Source of the DNA: Kiritimatiellia bacterium
GTDB lineage: Bacteria > Verrucomicrobiota > Kiritimatiellia > RFP12 > UBA1067
Direction: 5' to 3'
Assembly (NCBI GenBank): GCA_017542055.1
Contig: JAFXXW010000031.1
Location: 1 to 54,403 of the forward strand
DNA length: 54,403 nucleotides
The position numbers and the translations under genes are program-made. Of the stretch, positions 47,274 through 54,403 are shown piece after piece. The notes under the pieces are model-generated. The model was given only the letters and a program-made list of their open reading frames with translations, ran no database searches and was not told where the DNA came from. Within the stretch, counting starts at the first letter, position 1. Every line of letters starts with the position of its first letter.

Positions 47274-47495
47274 CGCAACAAATTGGCGAATTGACTTGAC
47301 AGACGGCATTGCTTGCGCGCCTACTTTTTCGACAATAGCGCCTCGCAAATGACTTTCCTCGCGGAATATTCGGACCAAGGCGGTTTCGTCTGCCAGCCGG
47401 GCATCCAATTGCCCAATTGGTTCGTCAAGTTCACCGCTTAAGTCGCCATTTGCGGCCAATCGGCGCTCACCGCCGAAAATTTTTGACGAAAACTC
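47274..47495 (+). other. Intergenic region with no supported gene
   Basis: 222 bases between the helicase and the next promoter. TTGACTTGACA occurs at 47291-47301 but no -10 lies at the right distance. A 30-codon frame (ATG 47349 to TAA 47441) has no Shine-Dalgarno and no recognisable product. There is no clear terminator for the long upstream unit. Confidence 0.5.
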
Positions 47496-47525
47496 TTGAC
47501 AAACGAGGGTGGAAAGTGGTATAAT
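47496..47525 (+). promoter_or_regulatory. Promoter of the giant secreted protein and its leader
   Basis: TTGACA at 47496-47501, an 18-bp spacer and TATAAT at 47520-47525 with GGTATAATATAG context. Unlike the others it leaves a leader of about 155 bases before ATG 47689. Confidence 0.87.
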
Positions 47526-47530
47526 ATAGC

Positions 47531-47667
47531 CAAACACTTGTAAAAGAAGCCCTGTGGAAACCGCTACTCTCCAACTTAGGCTTACGGCAAAGCGTACTGT
47601 AGTCTCGTACAATCGCGAGGCTGCGGTACGCTTGTATTCTTTGCCGGCTCATAACCAAGTGTTAGCC
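47531..47667 (+). ncRNA. Structured 5' leader RNA, candidate cis-regulator
   Basis: The leader folds by eye into a closed multi-branch shape. The outer helix AACACTTG (47533-47540) pairs with CAAGTGTT (47656-47663), 8 bp perfect. Arm 1 is AAGCC (47547-47551) with GGCTT (47579-47583). Arm 2 is CGGCAAAG (47585-47592) with CTTTGCCG (47639-47646), continued by CGTAC (47593-47597) with GTACG (47626-47630) across a one-sided bulge. It is capped by GTCTCG (47602-47607) with CGAGGC (47616-47621). TCTCC (47568-47572) could instead pair with GGAGA of the Shine-Dalgarno (47678-47682). No known riboswitch family was recognised. Confidence 0.6.
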
Positions 47668-47688
47668 ATCTAAAGAAGGAGAACACTA

Positions 47689-50600
47689 ATGAAGTCAATA
47701 ATCGATAGAATATTCTCAATCAAAGCGCTACTGTCGCTGTTGCTCGTATTCGCGGCAGGCGGAGCATGGGCGGTCGCGCCGACCCCGACCGTCGTCTGGG
47801 AAAGCGACTTCGGCACCGCCACCAAAACCGGCACTGACGGTAATTCATATACGATTACGCTCAATGACAACACCGTTAACTCTGAGGGTAATATTGAGAT
47901 AGCAAGTAGCGCCACCAAGGGAGCAATCATCGATACGTCAGCCGCGAGCGCATCTTCTATGACTGTATTGGTTCGATACAAGTCCGCTCCGGCTGCCTCT
48001 GCCTCTGTTGTGCCAATTTCGATGTATTGTTATCGCACAAGTGGCTCTGTGCCAGATGTGGGCATGGTTACTTATCGCGCCAACAGTTATCAAAATTACG
48101 CCTGCTGGTATGTCCAAAGCGGATCCAGAGAGTTCAACTCAACAGACGGAACAGATCCTGTTATGTCAGCATCTGGCGGACACCTGATGCTGTCTTACGA
48201 TTGCTCGACTTTGAGGGTGTATGCTGGAAATACAATTGCCACTCTGGCAGGTGGTGCAAAAGCATACGCATGGGGCAGCTCCAAGATGAACTATGTCGGC
48301 CTTGGAGGTCCGACAGGCAAAACTAATGGTCTCCAGTGGAATGCGTGGGGCGGAATGGTCATAGAGAAAGTCGCCATCTTCCCAGGCAATGCATACACAA
48401 ACACCGACCTTGCCGACTACGTCTGGCCGTCGGCGGAGAAATACCAGAAGTGGTCGTATGCAGACACGTCGCGGATTGTGACTTGGACGACACCTTCATA
48501 CGCCATTGACAATTGCATACCGGCGCCAGCAGCATCTTATACTGTATTTGACCTCACAAGTGGGAGCAATACTTCAACAACATACACTGGTGGAGCAGCC
48601 AGTAGCACAACAGGCGCCAACTGGCACTATTTCTGCTATTCGTCGAACGCCGGCTCCGAATATGTCGCGCCCGGTTCTGTGCTTCGTTTCGTTTCAGGCG
48701 ACTACAAGAAATCGCTTGCGGCAGACTATTCGCCCGTGACATACGGCGGCATAATCGTAGAAGAGGGCGCGACCGGGTATGCGTTTGCGTCCGCGTCCCG
48801 CTATTCCGTCCTCGGCGATCCGACGGGCGCGACAGAGACCTGGTTCGAGTTCAACGAGGATTTCACGTTTGGCCGTTCCGGCGGCTGCCATTTGACCGGC
48901 ACGGTGAACCTCGATATCGCCTCCGGCAAGACATTCACCATCGCGGGGACGACGACGAACACTGCTACCACTGCGAAATCCAACATTCTTTCCGGCACCG
49001 CCGGCGGCACGCTGAAGCTGCATGGCAGCGGAAAGCTAGCCGCGACGCTGAACGCCTCAAGCGCGAAGCTCGATTTCTCCGACCAGCCGACGGCGAGCGC
49101 GGACACAACAGCCGCATACATCCAGGGAGCGCTCACTGTCGATGCGAATACGACGTTCGAATTCCCTCAGGGTGCGACGTTCCCTTACTTCGTCGCAACT
49201 TCGATAAGCGGCGATGTTGACCACTCTACCGGCTACAAGGCGAACGCCGACGGTTCGATTTCGCAAGTGACACCTACTGTGCTTAGCATTACGTCCACCG
49301 ATGCGGTTGATTTGCCCACAACCTGGACTAGCGCGGACGATGCGGTCGTCTATGTGGTGGATGGAATCGACGCGACGCTGAACGTTACTGCAGCCGCCAC
49401 ACTTTCGTCCATAATGTTCTATGTTCCCATGACATCGACGCTGACTATTTCTGGCGAGGCGATTACGGCAACGACGCTCAATTTCCCCCAGCCTGGCGTT
49501 GTGAAGGTTACTTCGTCAGGAGCACTCGTCGGAACGGCGACTGGCTCGGGGACGCTGCAATACACAGGTGTCTTGCCCACCATAACAAGTGGCATATCGT
49601 TCTCCAATGCGGCCTGGACGGGCACGATGTGGCTGAAGGATTTCGGCGAGCTCAGCGGTCGCAAGGTTAACTCGAATTTGACCGCAGGCATGGCCAGCTG
49701 GGGCAACACAGGCTCCAAAGTGAAGTTTACGAATGTCAAGGCATATGCGCCTAGTTACAACGTAACATGCAACTATACGCTTGTTCTTGAAGACGGGACC
49801 GGCTCCGAGGAATACGCCTGGCGCTGCGACAACGGATATTCCAACAATACAGTATCATTCGGCGGGCTAGCAGGAACGGGAACGTTCTACGACCAAGGCG
49901 ATGTCACCTCGAAGTTCACCTTTAATAGCTTCGACGGTTTCACGGGCAAGTTCAATATTGCGTCCAGCGGACATCAGATTGCAATGCCGGCTTCCGCGAC
50001 GCTGAACGTGACCCAGAATTCGAGCATCAAGTTTGCCAGCCAAGGAATGCTTGGGACGCTGAACATCCCGGCAGGCGTCACGCTCACCAGCACTGGAAGC
50101 GATGCGTTGGGCTATAATGCCACCGGGACTGTCAATGTTTACGGGACTCTCGCGATGGGCGCGACGCGCTGGACGTGCGGGTCCAACAACTACATCAACC
50201 TCTACGAAGGTGCGAGCATAACCGGCACGGGTGACACTTCGCATTCCGCCACGATCGACATGAACATCGCCAACGGCACCACGGTTTACGCCTATGGCAA
50301 TGCGACGATAGCCTGTCCAATCCGCTCCAACGCCGGCGCGAACGGCAAGATAGTTGTCGATTCCGACAAAACGCTCACCGTCTCAGGCCGCATCTTCGGC
50401 GACTACCAGACGAAGAAGCAGGGCGAAGGCACGCTCCTTTACACCTATACGGGCGATAATTACGTCCTGCCGGTCATCGAGGCGGGCGCGTTTGAGCTCG
50501 GCGGCTCGCGCACCTGGGACCTCGGAACTCTTCGCGATTTCAGCGGCCTGACGCTCGAATCCGGCTCGTCCATCGCGATTGACCAGACGCAGGTGGAATA

Positions 50601-53478
50601 CGCCACTGGCACGACCACAGTCGATAACATCGACTCCAGCATCGCGTCTATCACGGTCAACAAGGCCGACGGCACCACCGCCACCCTGACCCGCACCGAC
50701 TCAACCTCCACGCTGGTCGAGAGCGTTGTCGTTTCCGGCGCGGCTTGCTGGTATGACTTCACGTTCACCAACACGATTACGACGGCAAGCGGCTCGTCTG
50801 CCGGAACGGTGACGCTTGGCAAGGATGCAGGACCCGCGTACGGTACGCTGACGGATGCGGCGAAAAACACGTACTCTGGACTTTATGCCTACTGCCGTCC
50901 ATACACAGACATCAACCTCGGCTCTACGACGCAGTTCACCGTAGCGCTCTACGGCACGATGCCCACTGCCGACAATACGATACTTCTCGACTGCGGCGGA
51001 TGCGGCTCGGCAGGCGCGTTGCTTCTTGCATCTGGCTCAAGCGCGAACGAGGCGAAACTCTACTACTACAATTCAAGCGGTTTGACACCTCTTGCTACCA
51101 TGGCTGCGACAAGTTGCCGCACAACGCCGCACCTCTACGTGTTTGAGAAGATAAGCGACCATCAGGTCAACATCTACCTTGACGGCAAGCTTGCGCTTGC
51201 GTACGTCAATAACGACATCTCATTCACCTTGACCGCTGGCTTTCAGGTAGCCTCCGGCTATGCGGCTGTTCCGTCGGGCTTGAATGCAATCGCCAATACC
51301 GCGACGACCGACACGACAATCATCGCCATGACGCGCATTTACGATCGCATCATCTCCGATGCAGAAATGGCGGTGTTGAAGACCGAGTGGCCGTACTTCT
51401 CGCCGAACGGAGATTCCGCAAGAACGCTCGTCTCCGGCGAAACCGCCGCCGATTGGACGGAAACGGGCAAGTGGACTGTGAACAACGCCGAGGCCGATAC
51501 GCCGCTCGCAAACAGCGTCGTTACATTGACGAACAGCGCCGAGGCCGATGCGATAGTCTCCGTCAACCTCGACGGCAATACGGAATACGAGAGCGTGACG
51601 TTCGCGGGCGATGCTGCGATATCTGTCGCGCTGAAGTCTGGCTATACGGGCAAAATAGTCCCGGCTTCAACATCGTTCGAGACAGATACCACCGTCGCAT
51701 ATAATGCAATGAACCTCACCGAAGGTGCAGTGGAAGTTGCTGCGGGCAAGACGCTGACCTTCGATGTGTCGAGCCTCGTTGACGCGAACTGGGCGAATGT
51801 CGCTAGCATTGCGTCCATCCAACTTACAGGCGTTGCAACGCTTGGAACTGAGTCATCGATAGCCGTCACGCCAACGACAAGCGGCTACTGGAATCTCGCG
51901 GCAGAAGCCGATGCTGGAGGCAACTACTATCTGACATTCACGCCCAATCGCGAAACGGGAAGCATATACTGGCAGAGCGGAACTTACTGGAATTCTACAT
52001 ATCAAAGCGGGGATAGCCCTGCGGTGTTCACTACAGATGCCGAAGGTCAGAACGCAACCAAGTATTTCGCGGGAGATACGGTAATCATCCCGAATAAGAC
52101 ACATCGTTATTTCGGTCCGATAAGCGACGGGGCGATCATTCAGTTCGATTGCGGCGAAACAATTGATATTTCAAAGACCGATTCGCTTGGCTATGCGCTG
52201 AAGAATGCAACTGTAACTGTAGCTTCCGGTACGACGCTGAACTTTGTCAATTCGTGGAACGAAACGCCTCCCGAAGTGTACGGCGGGACGATTTCCGGTG
52301 CTGGCAAGGTGCAGGTGGCAAGCGGCATCACGCTCAAGCTATCCAACGGAGCGACAATCAATGCGGCGACGGCTCTTACGGGTGCGGGGACGGTCAATCT
52401 CGCATCCGTGCCGACGGCGCAGATGACGTTCGACGACAACTGGACGGGCACGGTGAAGCTCCCGCAGTTCGCGGCGGCCGCCACTAAGCTGAACTTCGCA
52501 GGCAATGCCTCCTCGACCGTCGCCCTCGCCGGCATAACGAGTGGCTGGCTAGGAGAAACCTCGACGCAGCGTTCGGATGTCGCGCCCACGCTGCGGCTTG
52601 ACGGCGACGTGACGATTTCGGGAATGTCGACAAGCTGGCAGTATTCGTTCGCGAAGATCACCGGGACGGGCAACCTTTCGTTCACTTCCGCAAACGCGCC
52701 GGCTTCGCTGGCGATAACGGAGATTGCCGACTATACCGGCACGCTGAACAACAGCACGACGACGGCATTGACGGTGGGACGCATTTCGCTTGCATCCGCT
52801 CCGGAGGCGGGTGATAAGCTAGTTGCAACATCGACACCAACTTATGTCAATATTGCGTCTGGCGAGGGTCAAGGCGTATATGTGGGCGATACCAAGCAGG
52901 ATGTAATTCTCGAAAAGAAGTCTGACGGCATCTATGTCGCGGCGACGGCGGAAACGGAGACGGTAGGCGAGGATACGGTTACGGTGCTGGATACGGGGTC
53001 GAACACGGCGGTTGACGCAAGCAGCCTCAGCGGCAAGGTGGCGATACCGGGCACGATTGCCAACATCTCCGGCGTGGCCGAAGAAAATCTGCTCCTTAAG
53101 GTCGAGTATAATAACGGTTCGGCGCAGACTGCTTACTATGGCGGTATCTTGTCGGTTGCCAACGACGGTAGCGTATCGCTCAACGGTTCCGCAACGGTTG
53201 ACGGTGTAAAGGTCGAGCCGGAAGTTAATACGGCCAGTTCGCCGATGACTTTGAGCGGGGATACTCCCAACTTCACGGTCAAGACCATTCCGGGCTTGTA
53301 CTACACGGTTCTTACTAGCGACAGCGCGACATCCGGCTTTGACGCGGCCGGGGATGCTGTCTTGGCTACCGGCACATCCACCGAGCTCAACACGGGTGAC
53401 GACTCGTGGGGCGAGAACGAGAATGTGAAGTACTACAAGATCTCGGTTGGCCGCACTGCTGCCGAAGCGCAGCAGTAA
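47689..53478 (+). CDS. Giant secreted LamG/beta-repeat protein, probable adhesin
   Basis: A 1929-residue exported protein. The signal peptide is 1-29 (LLLVFAAGGAWA). Residues ~33-250 form a concanavalin/LamG-like module ending in VIEKVAIFPGNAYTNTDLAD. Residues ~300-1010 are Thr/Ser/Gly-rich beta repeats of autotransporter-passenger type (SGTAGGTLKLHGSGKL; GLAGTGTFYDQGDV; SGRIFGDYQTKKQGEGTLLY). A second LamG-like module lies at ~1018-1235, with HQVNIYLDGKLALAYVNND and MTRIYDRIISDAEMAVLK. More repeats run to ~1760, then a C-terminal domain ending SWGENENVKYYKISVGRT. No beta-barrel, LPXTG or PEP-CTERM anchor is seen. Codons use more A/T third bases than the housekeeping genes. AGAAGGAGA precedes ATG 47689. 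The role in adhesion or glycan binding is inferred. Confidence 0.85.
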   Translation: MKSIIDRIFSIKALLSLLLVFAAGGAWAVAPTPTVVWESDFGTATKTGTDGNSYTITLNDNTVNSEGNIEIASSATKGAIIDTSAASASSMTVLVRYKSAPAASASVVPISMYCYRTSGSVPDVGMVTYRANSYQNYACWYVQSGSREFNSTDGTDPVMSASGGHLMLSYDCSTLRVYAGNTIATLAGGAKAYAWGSSKMNYVGLGGPTGKTNGLQWNAWGGMVIEKVAIFPGNAYTNTDLADYVWPSAEKYQKWSYADTSRIVTWTTPSYAIDNCIPAPAASYTVFDLTSGSNTSTTYTGGAASSTTGANWHYFCYSSNAGSEYVAPGSVLRFVSGDYKKSLAADYSPVTYGGIIVEEGATGYAFASASRYSVLGDPTGATETWFEFNEDFTFGRSGGCHLTGTVNLDIASGKTFTIAGTTTNTATTAKSNILSGTAGGTLKLHGSGKLAATLNASSAKLDFSDQPTASADTTAAYIQGALTVDANTTFEFPQGATFPYFVATSISGDVDHSTGYKANADGSISQVTPTVLSITSTDAVDLPTTWTSADDAVVYVVDGIDATLNVTAAATLSSIMFYVPMTSTLTISGEAITATTLNFPQPGVVKVTSSGALVGTATGSGTLQYTGVLPTITSGISFSNAAWTGTMWLKDFGELSGRKVNSNLTAGMASWGNTGSKVKFTNVKAYAPSYNVTCNYTLVLEDGTGSEEYAWRCDNGYSNNTVSFGGLAGTGTFYDQGDVTSKFTFNSFDGFTGKFNIASSGHQIAMPASATLNVTQNSSIKFASQGMLGTLNIPAGVTLTSTGSDALGYNATGTVNVYGTLAMGATRWTCGSNNYINLYEGASITGTGDTSHSATIDMNIANGTTVYAYGNATIACPIRSNAGANGKIVVDSDKTLTVSGRIFGDYQTKKQGEGTLLYTYTGDNYVLPVIEAGAFELGGSRTWDLGTLRDFSGLTLESGSSIAIDQTQVEYATGTTTVDNIDSSIASITVNKADGTTATLTRTDSTSTLVESVVVSGAACWYDFTFTNTITTASGSSAGTVTLGKDAGPAYGTLTDAAKNTYSGLYAYCRPYTDINLGSTTQFTVALYGTMPTADNTILLDCGGCGSAGALLLASGSSANEAKLYYYNSSGLTPLATMAATSCRTTPHLYVFEKISDHQVNIYLDGKLALAYVNNDISFTLTAGFQVASGYAAVPSGLNAIANTATTDTTIIAMTRIYDRIISDAEMAVLKTEWPYFSPNGDSARTLVSGETAADWTETGKWTVNNAEADTPLANSVVTLTNSAEADAIVSVNLDGNTEYESVTFAGDAAISVALKSGYTGKIVPASTSFETDTTVAYNAMNLTEGAVEVAAGKTLTFDVSSLVDANWANVASIASIQLTGVATLGTESSIAVTPTTSGYWNLAAEADAGGNYYLTFTPNRETGSIYWQSGTYWNSTYQSGDSPAVFTTDAEGQNATKYFAGDTVIIPNKTHRYFGPISDGAIIQFDCGETIDISKTDSLGYALKNATVTVASGTTLNFVNSWNETPPEVYGGTISGAGKVQVASGITLKLSNGATINAATALTGAGTVNLASVPTAQMTFDDNWTGTVKLPQFAAAATKLNFAGNASSTVALAGITSGWLGETSTQRSDVAPTLRLDGDVTISGMSTSWQYSFAKITGTGNLSFTSANAPASLAITEIADYTGTLNNSTTTALTVGRISLASAPEAGDKLVATSTPTYVNIASGEGQGVYVGDTKQDVILEKKSDGIYVAATAETETVGEDTVTVLDTGSNTAVDASSLSGKVAIPGTIANISGVAEENLLLKVEYNNGSAQTAYYGGILSVANDGSVSLNGSATVDGVKVEPEVNTASSPMTLSGDTPNFTVKTIPGLYYTVLTSDSATSGFDAAGDAVLATGTSTELNTGDDSWGENENVKYYKISVGRTAAEAQQ

Positions 53479-53508
53479 ACTTAGTGGTGTTCGCCAAATA
53501 GCCAACCT

Positions 53509-53540
53509 GCAAGGTGTCGGCCCAGCCCCCGGCACCTTGC
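53509..53540 (+). terminator. Hairpin after the giant gene, weak terminator candidate
   Basis: GCAAGGTGTCGG (53509-53520) pairs with CCGGCACCTTGC (53529-53540) over 12 bp with one G-T wobble and an 8-base loop. There is no T-run, so it may protect the 3' end or be a partial terminator. Confidence 0.5.
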
Positions 53541-53610
53541 GCCTATCTTCGATTTCGGCCGGCTGCAACGCCACCGGAGCCCGGATGTAACCTCATATTG
53601 TTCTCCGGGC

Positions 53611-53655
53611 GGCGCAAGGGTGGTATCGGGTTCTCCGCCCTTGCGCCTTATTTTT
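53611..53655 (+). terminator. Rho-independent terminator of the giant gene
   Basis: GGCGCAAGGG (53611-53620) pairs with CCCTTGCGCC (53638-53647), extended by TGG with CCG, around an 11-base loop. TTATTTTT follows. Confidence 0.88.
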
Positions 53656-53682
53656 CCCCGCCCGACTGAAAGGGTCGAATGA

Positions 53683-53938
53683 ATTTACGATCTGAGATTT
53701 TAGATTTTTGATTGCATTTGGGTAGGATTTACCGATTTACCGATTGGGGATTTTGGATTTTAGATTTACGATTTAAGATTGCATTTGGGTAGGATTTACC
53801 GATTTACCGATTTATCGATTTACCGATTGCGAATTTTCGATTTGTAATTTTCGATTTTAGATTGTATTTGAGCCGGCGAATCAATCAATCGTCCAATCCC
53901 TCAATGCAATCAAAAATCTAAAATCTCAAATCGTAAAT
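53683..53938. repeat. AT-rich element with long inverted repeat
   Basis: A 36-bp arm at 53683-53718 (ATTTACGATCTGAGATTT and onward) is repeated inverted at 53903-53938 with a single mismatch, 184 bp apart. The interior is built from GATTTACCGATT, TTTTAGATTT and TTTCGATTT-like words, in sharp contrast to the GC-rich genes on either side. No coding frame is supported. Confidence 0.85.
53710..53812. repeat. Direct 36-bp repeat, period 67 bp
   Basis: The word beginning GATTGCATTTGGGTAGG and ending ACCGATTTACCGATT occurs identically at 53710-53745 and 53777-53812. It lies within the inverted-repeat element and is followed by further GATTTA(C/T)CGATT copies to 53827. Confidence 0.88.
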
Positions 53939-53940
53939 CG

Positions 53941-54130
53941 CTAATCCGTCACTTGACTTCTCGTTGCGACAGGCTTCCGTTCGCTCGATACCGCCTCCGC
54001 TCTGTACTCGCTCAGTAGGGAACATTGTTGCTCTGACCGTTTCCAGTCCTTGCCCATTCCTCACCAGCTGGCGCGGTGCGCCCTTATAGCCCTAGGATGC
54101 GGATGCGCTGGCGGTGCGGGCGCTTTTGGT
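53941..54130. other. Gene-free stretch between repeats
   Basis: 190 bases with no supported frame, promoter or RNA gene. It is less AT-rich than the element before it. Nothing further can be recognised. Confidence 0.5.
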
Positions 54131-54209
54131 AAGTCTAGTAGATTTTACGTAAAATCCCCTATACTTTGCGTCAAGTCTACTAGACTTTATCCCAAGTCCC
54201 CTAGACTTT
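54131..54209. repeat. Four 16-bp palindromic iterons at exact 21-bp spacing
   Basis: Copies start at 54131, 54152, 54173 and 54194: AAGTCTAGTAGATTTT, AAATCCCCTATACTTT, AAGTCTACTAGACTTT and AAGTCCCCTAGACTTT, with unrelated 5-bp spacers. The third holds a perfect odd palindrome, AAGTCTA-C-TAGACTT. Two-helical-turn spacing suits a DNA-binding protein array. The period is also 7 codons, so the minus-strand frame 54295-54092 gives an imperfect heptad repeat (KSRGLGI, KSSRLDA, KYRGFYV). Confidence 0.8.
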
Positions 54210-54403
54210 GAATTTCGCTCCGTAGGGCCCCATACTTCGCCCCGGGGGCCGGGGTGTTTTGCCCTAGGGGGCGGCGCATCGAGGCCTGCGCGCACAGGTG
54301 ATTTTCCGCCTTTTGCGTTACCGCACGAATTCCCATAGTTAATGATAGTTTTGGCCAGTTAACGGCAATTTCAAATTCAGTTTCGATTCAGTATTGATTC
54401 AGA
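54210..54403. other. Gene-free right edge with short 11-bp-spaced direct repeats
   Basis: There is no supported gene. It contains the GC-rich segment 54239-54256 and, at the edge, ATTCAG at 54375, 54386 and 54397, exactly 11 bp apart, which could be the start of an operator for a gene outside the window. Confidence 0.45.

Noticed and set aside
47349..47441. 30-codon frame in the gap before the giant gene
   Set aside because: No Shine-Dalgarno, no -10 at a usable distance from the TTGACA upstream, and no recognisable product.
45936..47612. 558-codon minus-strand frame over the SNF2 gene extending into the intergenic region
   Set aside because: Most of it mirrors the helicase motor, no ribosome site is present, and the intergenic part shows no protein-like pattern.
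47531..47667. c-di-GMP-I riboswitch or 6S RNA
   Set aside because: GCAAAG in the arm recalls the c-di-GMP-I core, but the tetraloop and receptor elements are not apparent. The element is a short cis leader with a ribosome site, not a ~180-nt free hairpin.
53683..53938. CRISPR-like array
   Set aside because: The repeats are AT-rich simple words with irregular spacing and no unique spacers of constant length, and no cas gene is present.
54092..54295. 67-codon minus-strand frame over the iterons (GTG start at 54295)
   Set aside because: Its heptad repeat follows automatically from the 21-bp period, and the ribosome site is weak. Kept only as a rival reading of the iterons.

Overview
The window is GC-rich bacterial chromosome, and every supportable gene (47) is on the + strand. 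It suggests a diderm, LPS-bearing organism: there is an LptF/G permease, a Kdo transferase (WaaA), a LolC/E-LolD lipoprotein exporter, several lipoproteins and an ExbB/ExbD motor. The scattered biosynthetic genes, the large TPR proteins, the PA14 protein and the giant LamG/beta-repeat secreted protein fit the PVC group, probably Verrucomicrobiota or Kiritimatiellota. That placement is inferred from gene content, because no rRNA is present. No tRNA, rRNA, CRISPR array, prophage or insertion sequence was recognised.

Layout. (A) 1-15853: one tightly packed run of carB (5' end cut off), galE, a UDG-like protein, pyrK, pyrD, lptF/G, mutS, rsmE, a GH35 beta-galactosidase, thiE, hisF and guaA, with many ATGA/GTGA overlaps. 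(B) 15912-24959: a secretory and envelope unit from its own promoter: a 1053-residue TPR protein, a 252-residue secreted protein, ExbB, two ExbDs, a single-pass PA14 protein, LolC/E and LolD. (C) 25018-29368: phosphomannomutase, TPR lipoprotein, CvpA-like protein, thiG, PP2C phosphatase. (D) 29458-31228: rpsL-rpsG, terminator, trpC. (E) 31290-34763: rsfS, rRNA uracil methyltransferase, miaB, dapB. (F) 34862-37401: RRM protein, rsgA, eno, each separated by promoters or terminators. (G) 37540-47273: acetyltransferase, waaA, lipoprotein, ketosynthase plus dehydratase, purE, ettA, rlmN, SNF2 helicase. (H) 47496-53655: promoter, structured leader RNA, a 1929-residue secreted repeat protein and terminators. 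(I) 53656-54403: a gene-free tail with a large inverted repeat, direct repeats and four 21-bp-spaced iterons.

Regulation can be read unusually well. Eight promoters share TTGNNN, a 17-18 bp spacer and TATAAT, most with AATATGRTATAATA around the -10. Two of them place the start codon at the expected transcription start, which implies leaderless mRNAs (the 1053-residue TPR gene and rsfS). A third gives a 14-codon leaderless mini-ORF that overlaps the rpsL start.

The strongest candidate for an undescribed system is unit B. It combines one ExbB with two ExbDs, as in Myxococcus AglRQS. In TonB's place is a single-pass protein with an acidic linker and a periplasmic PA14-type domain. It is preceded by two secreted TPR-type proteins and followed by lipoprotein-release genes. 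The second candidate is the branched RNA leader in front of the giant secreted protein.
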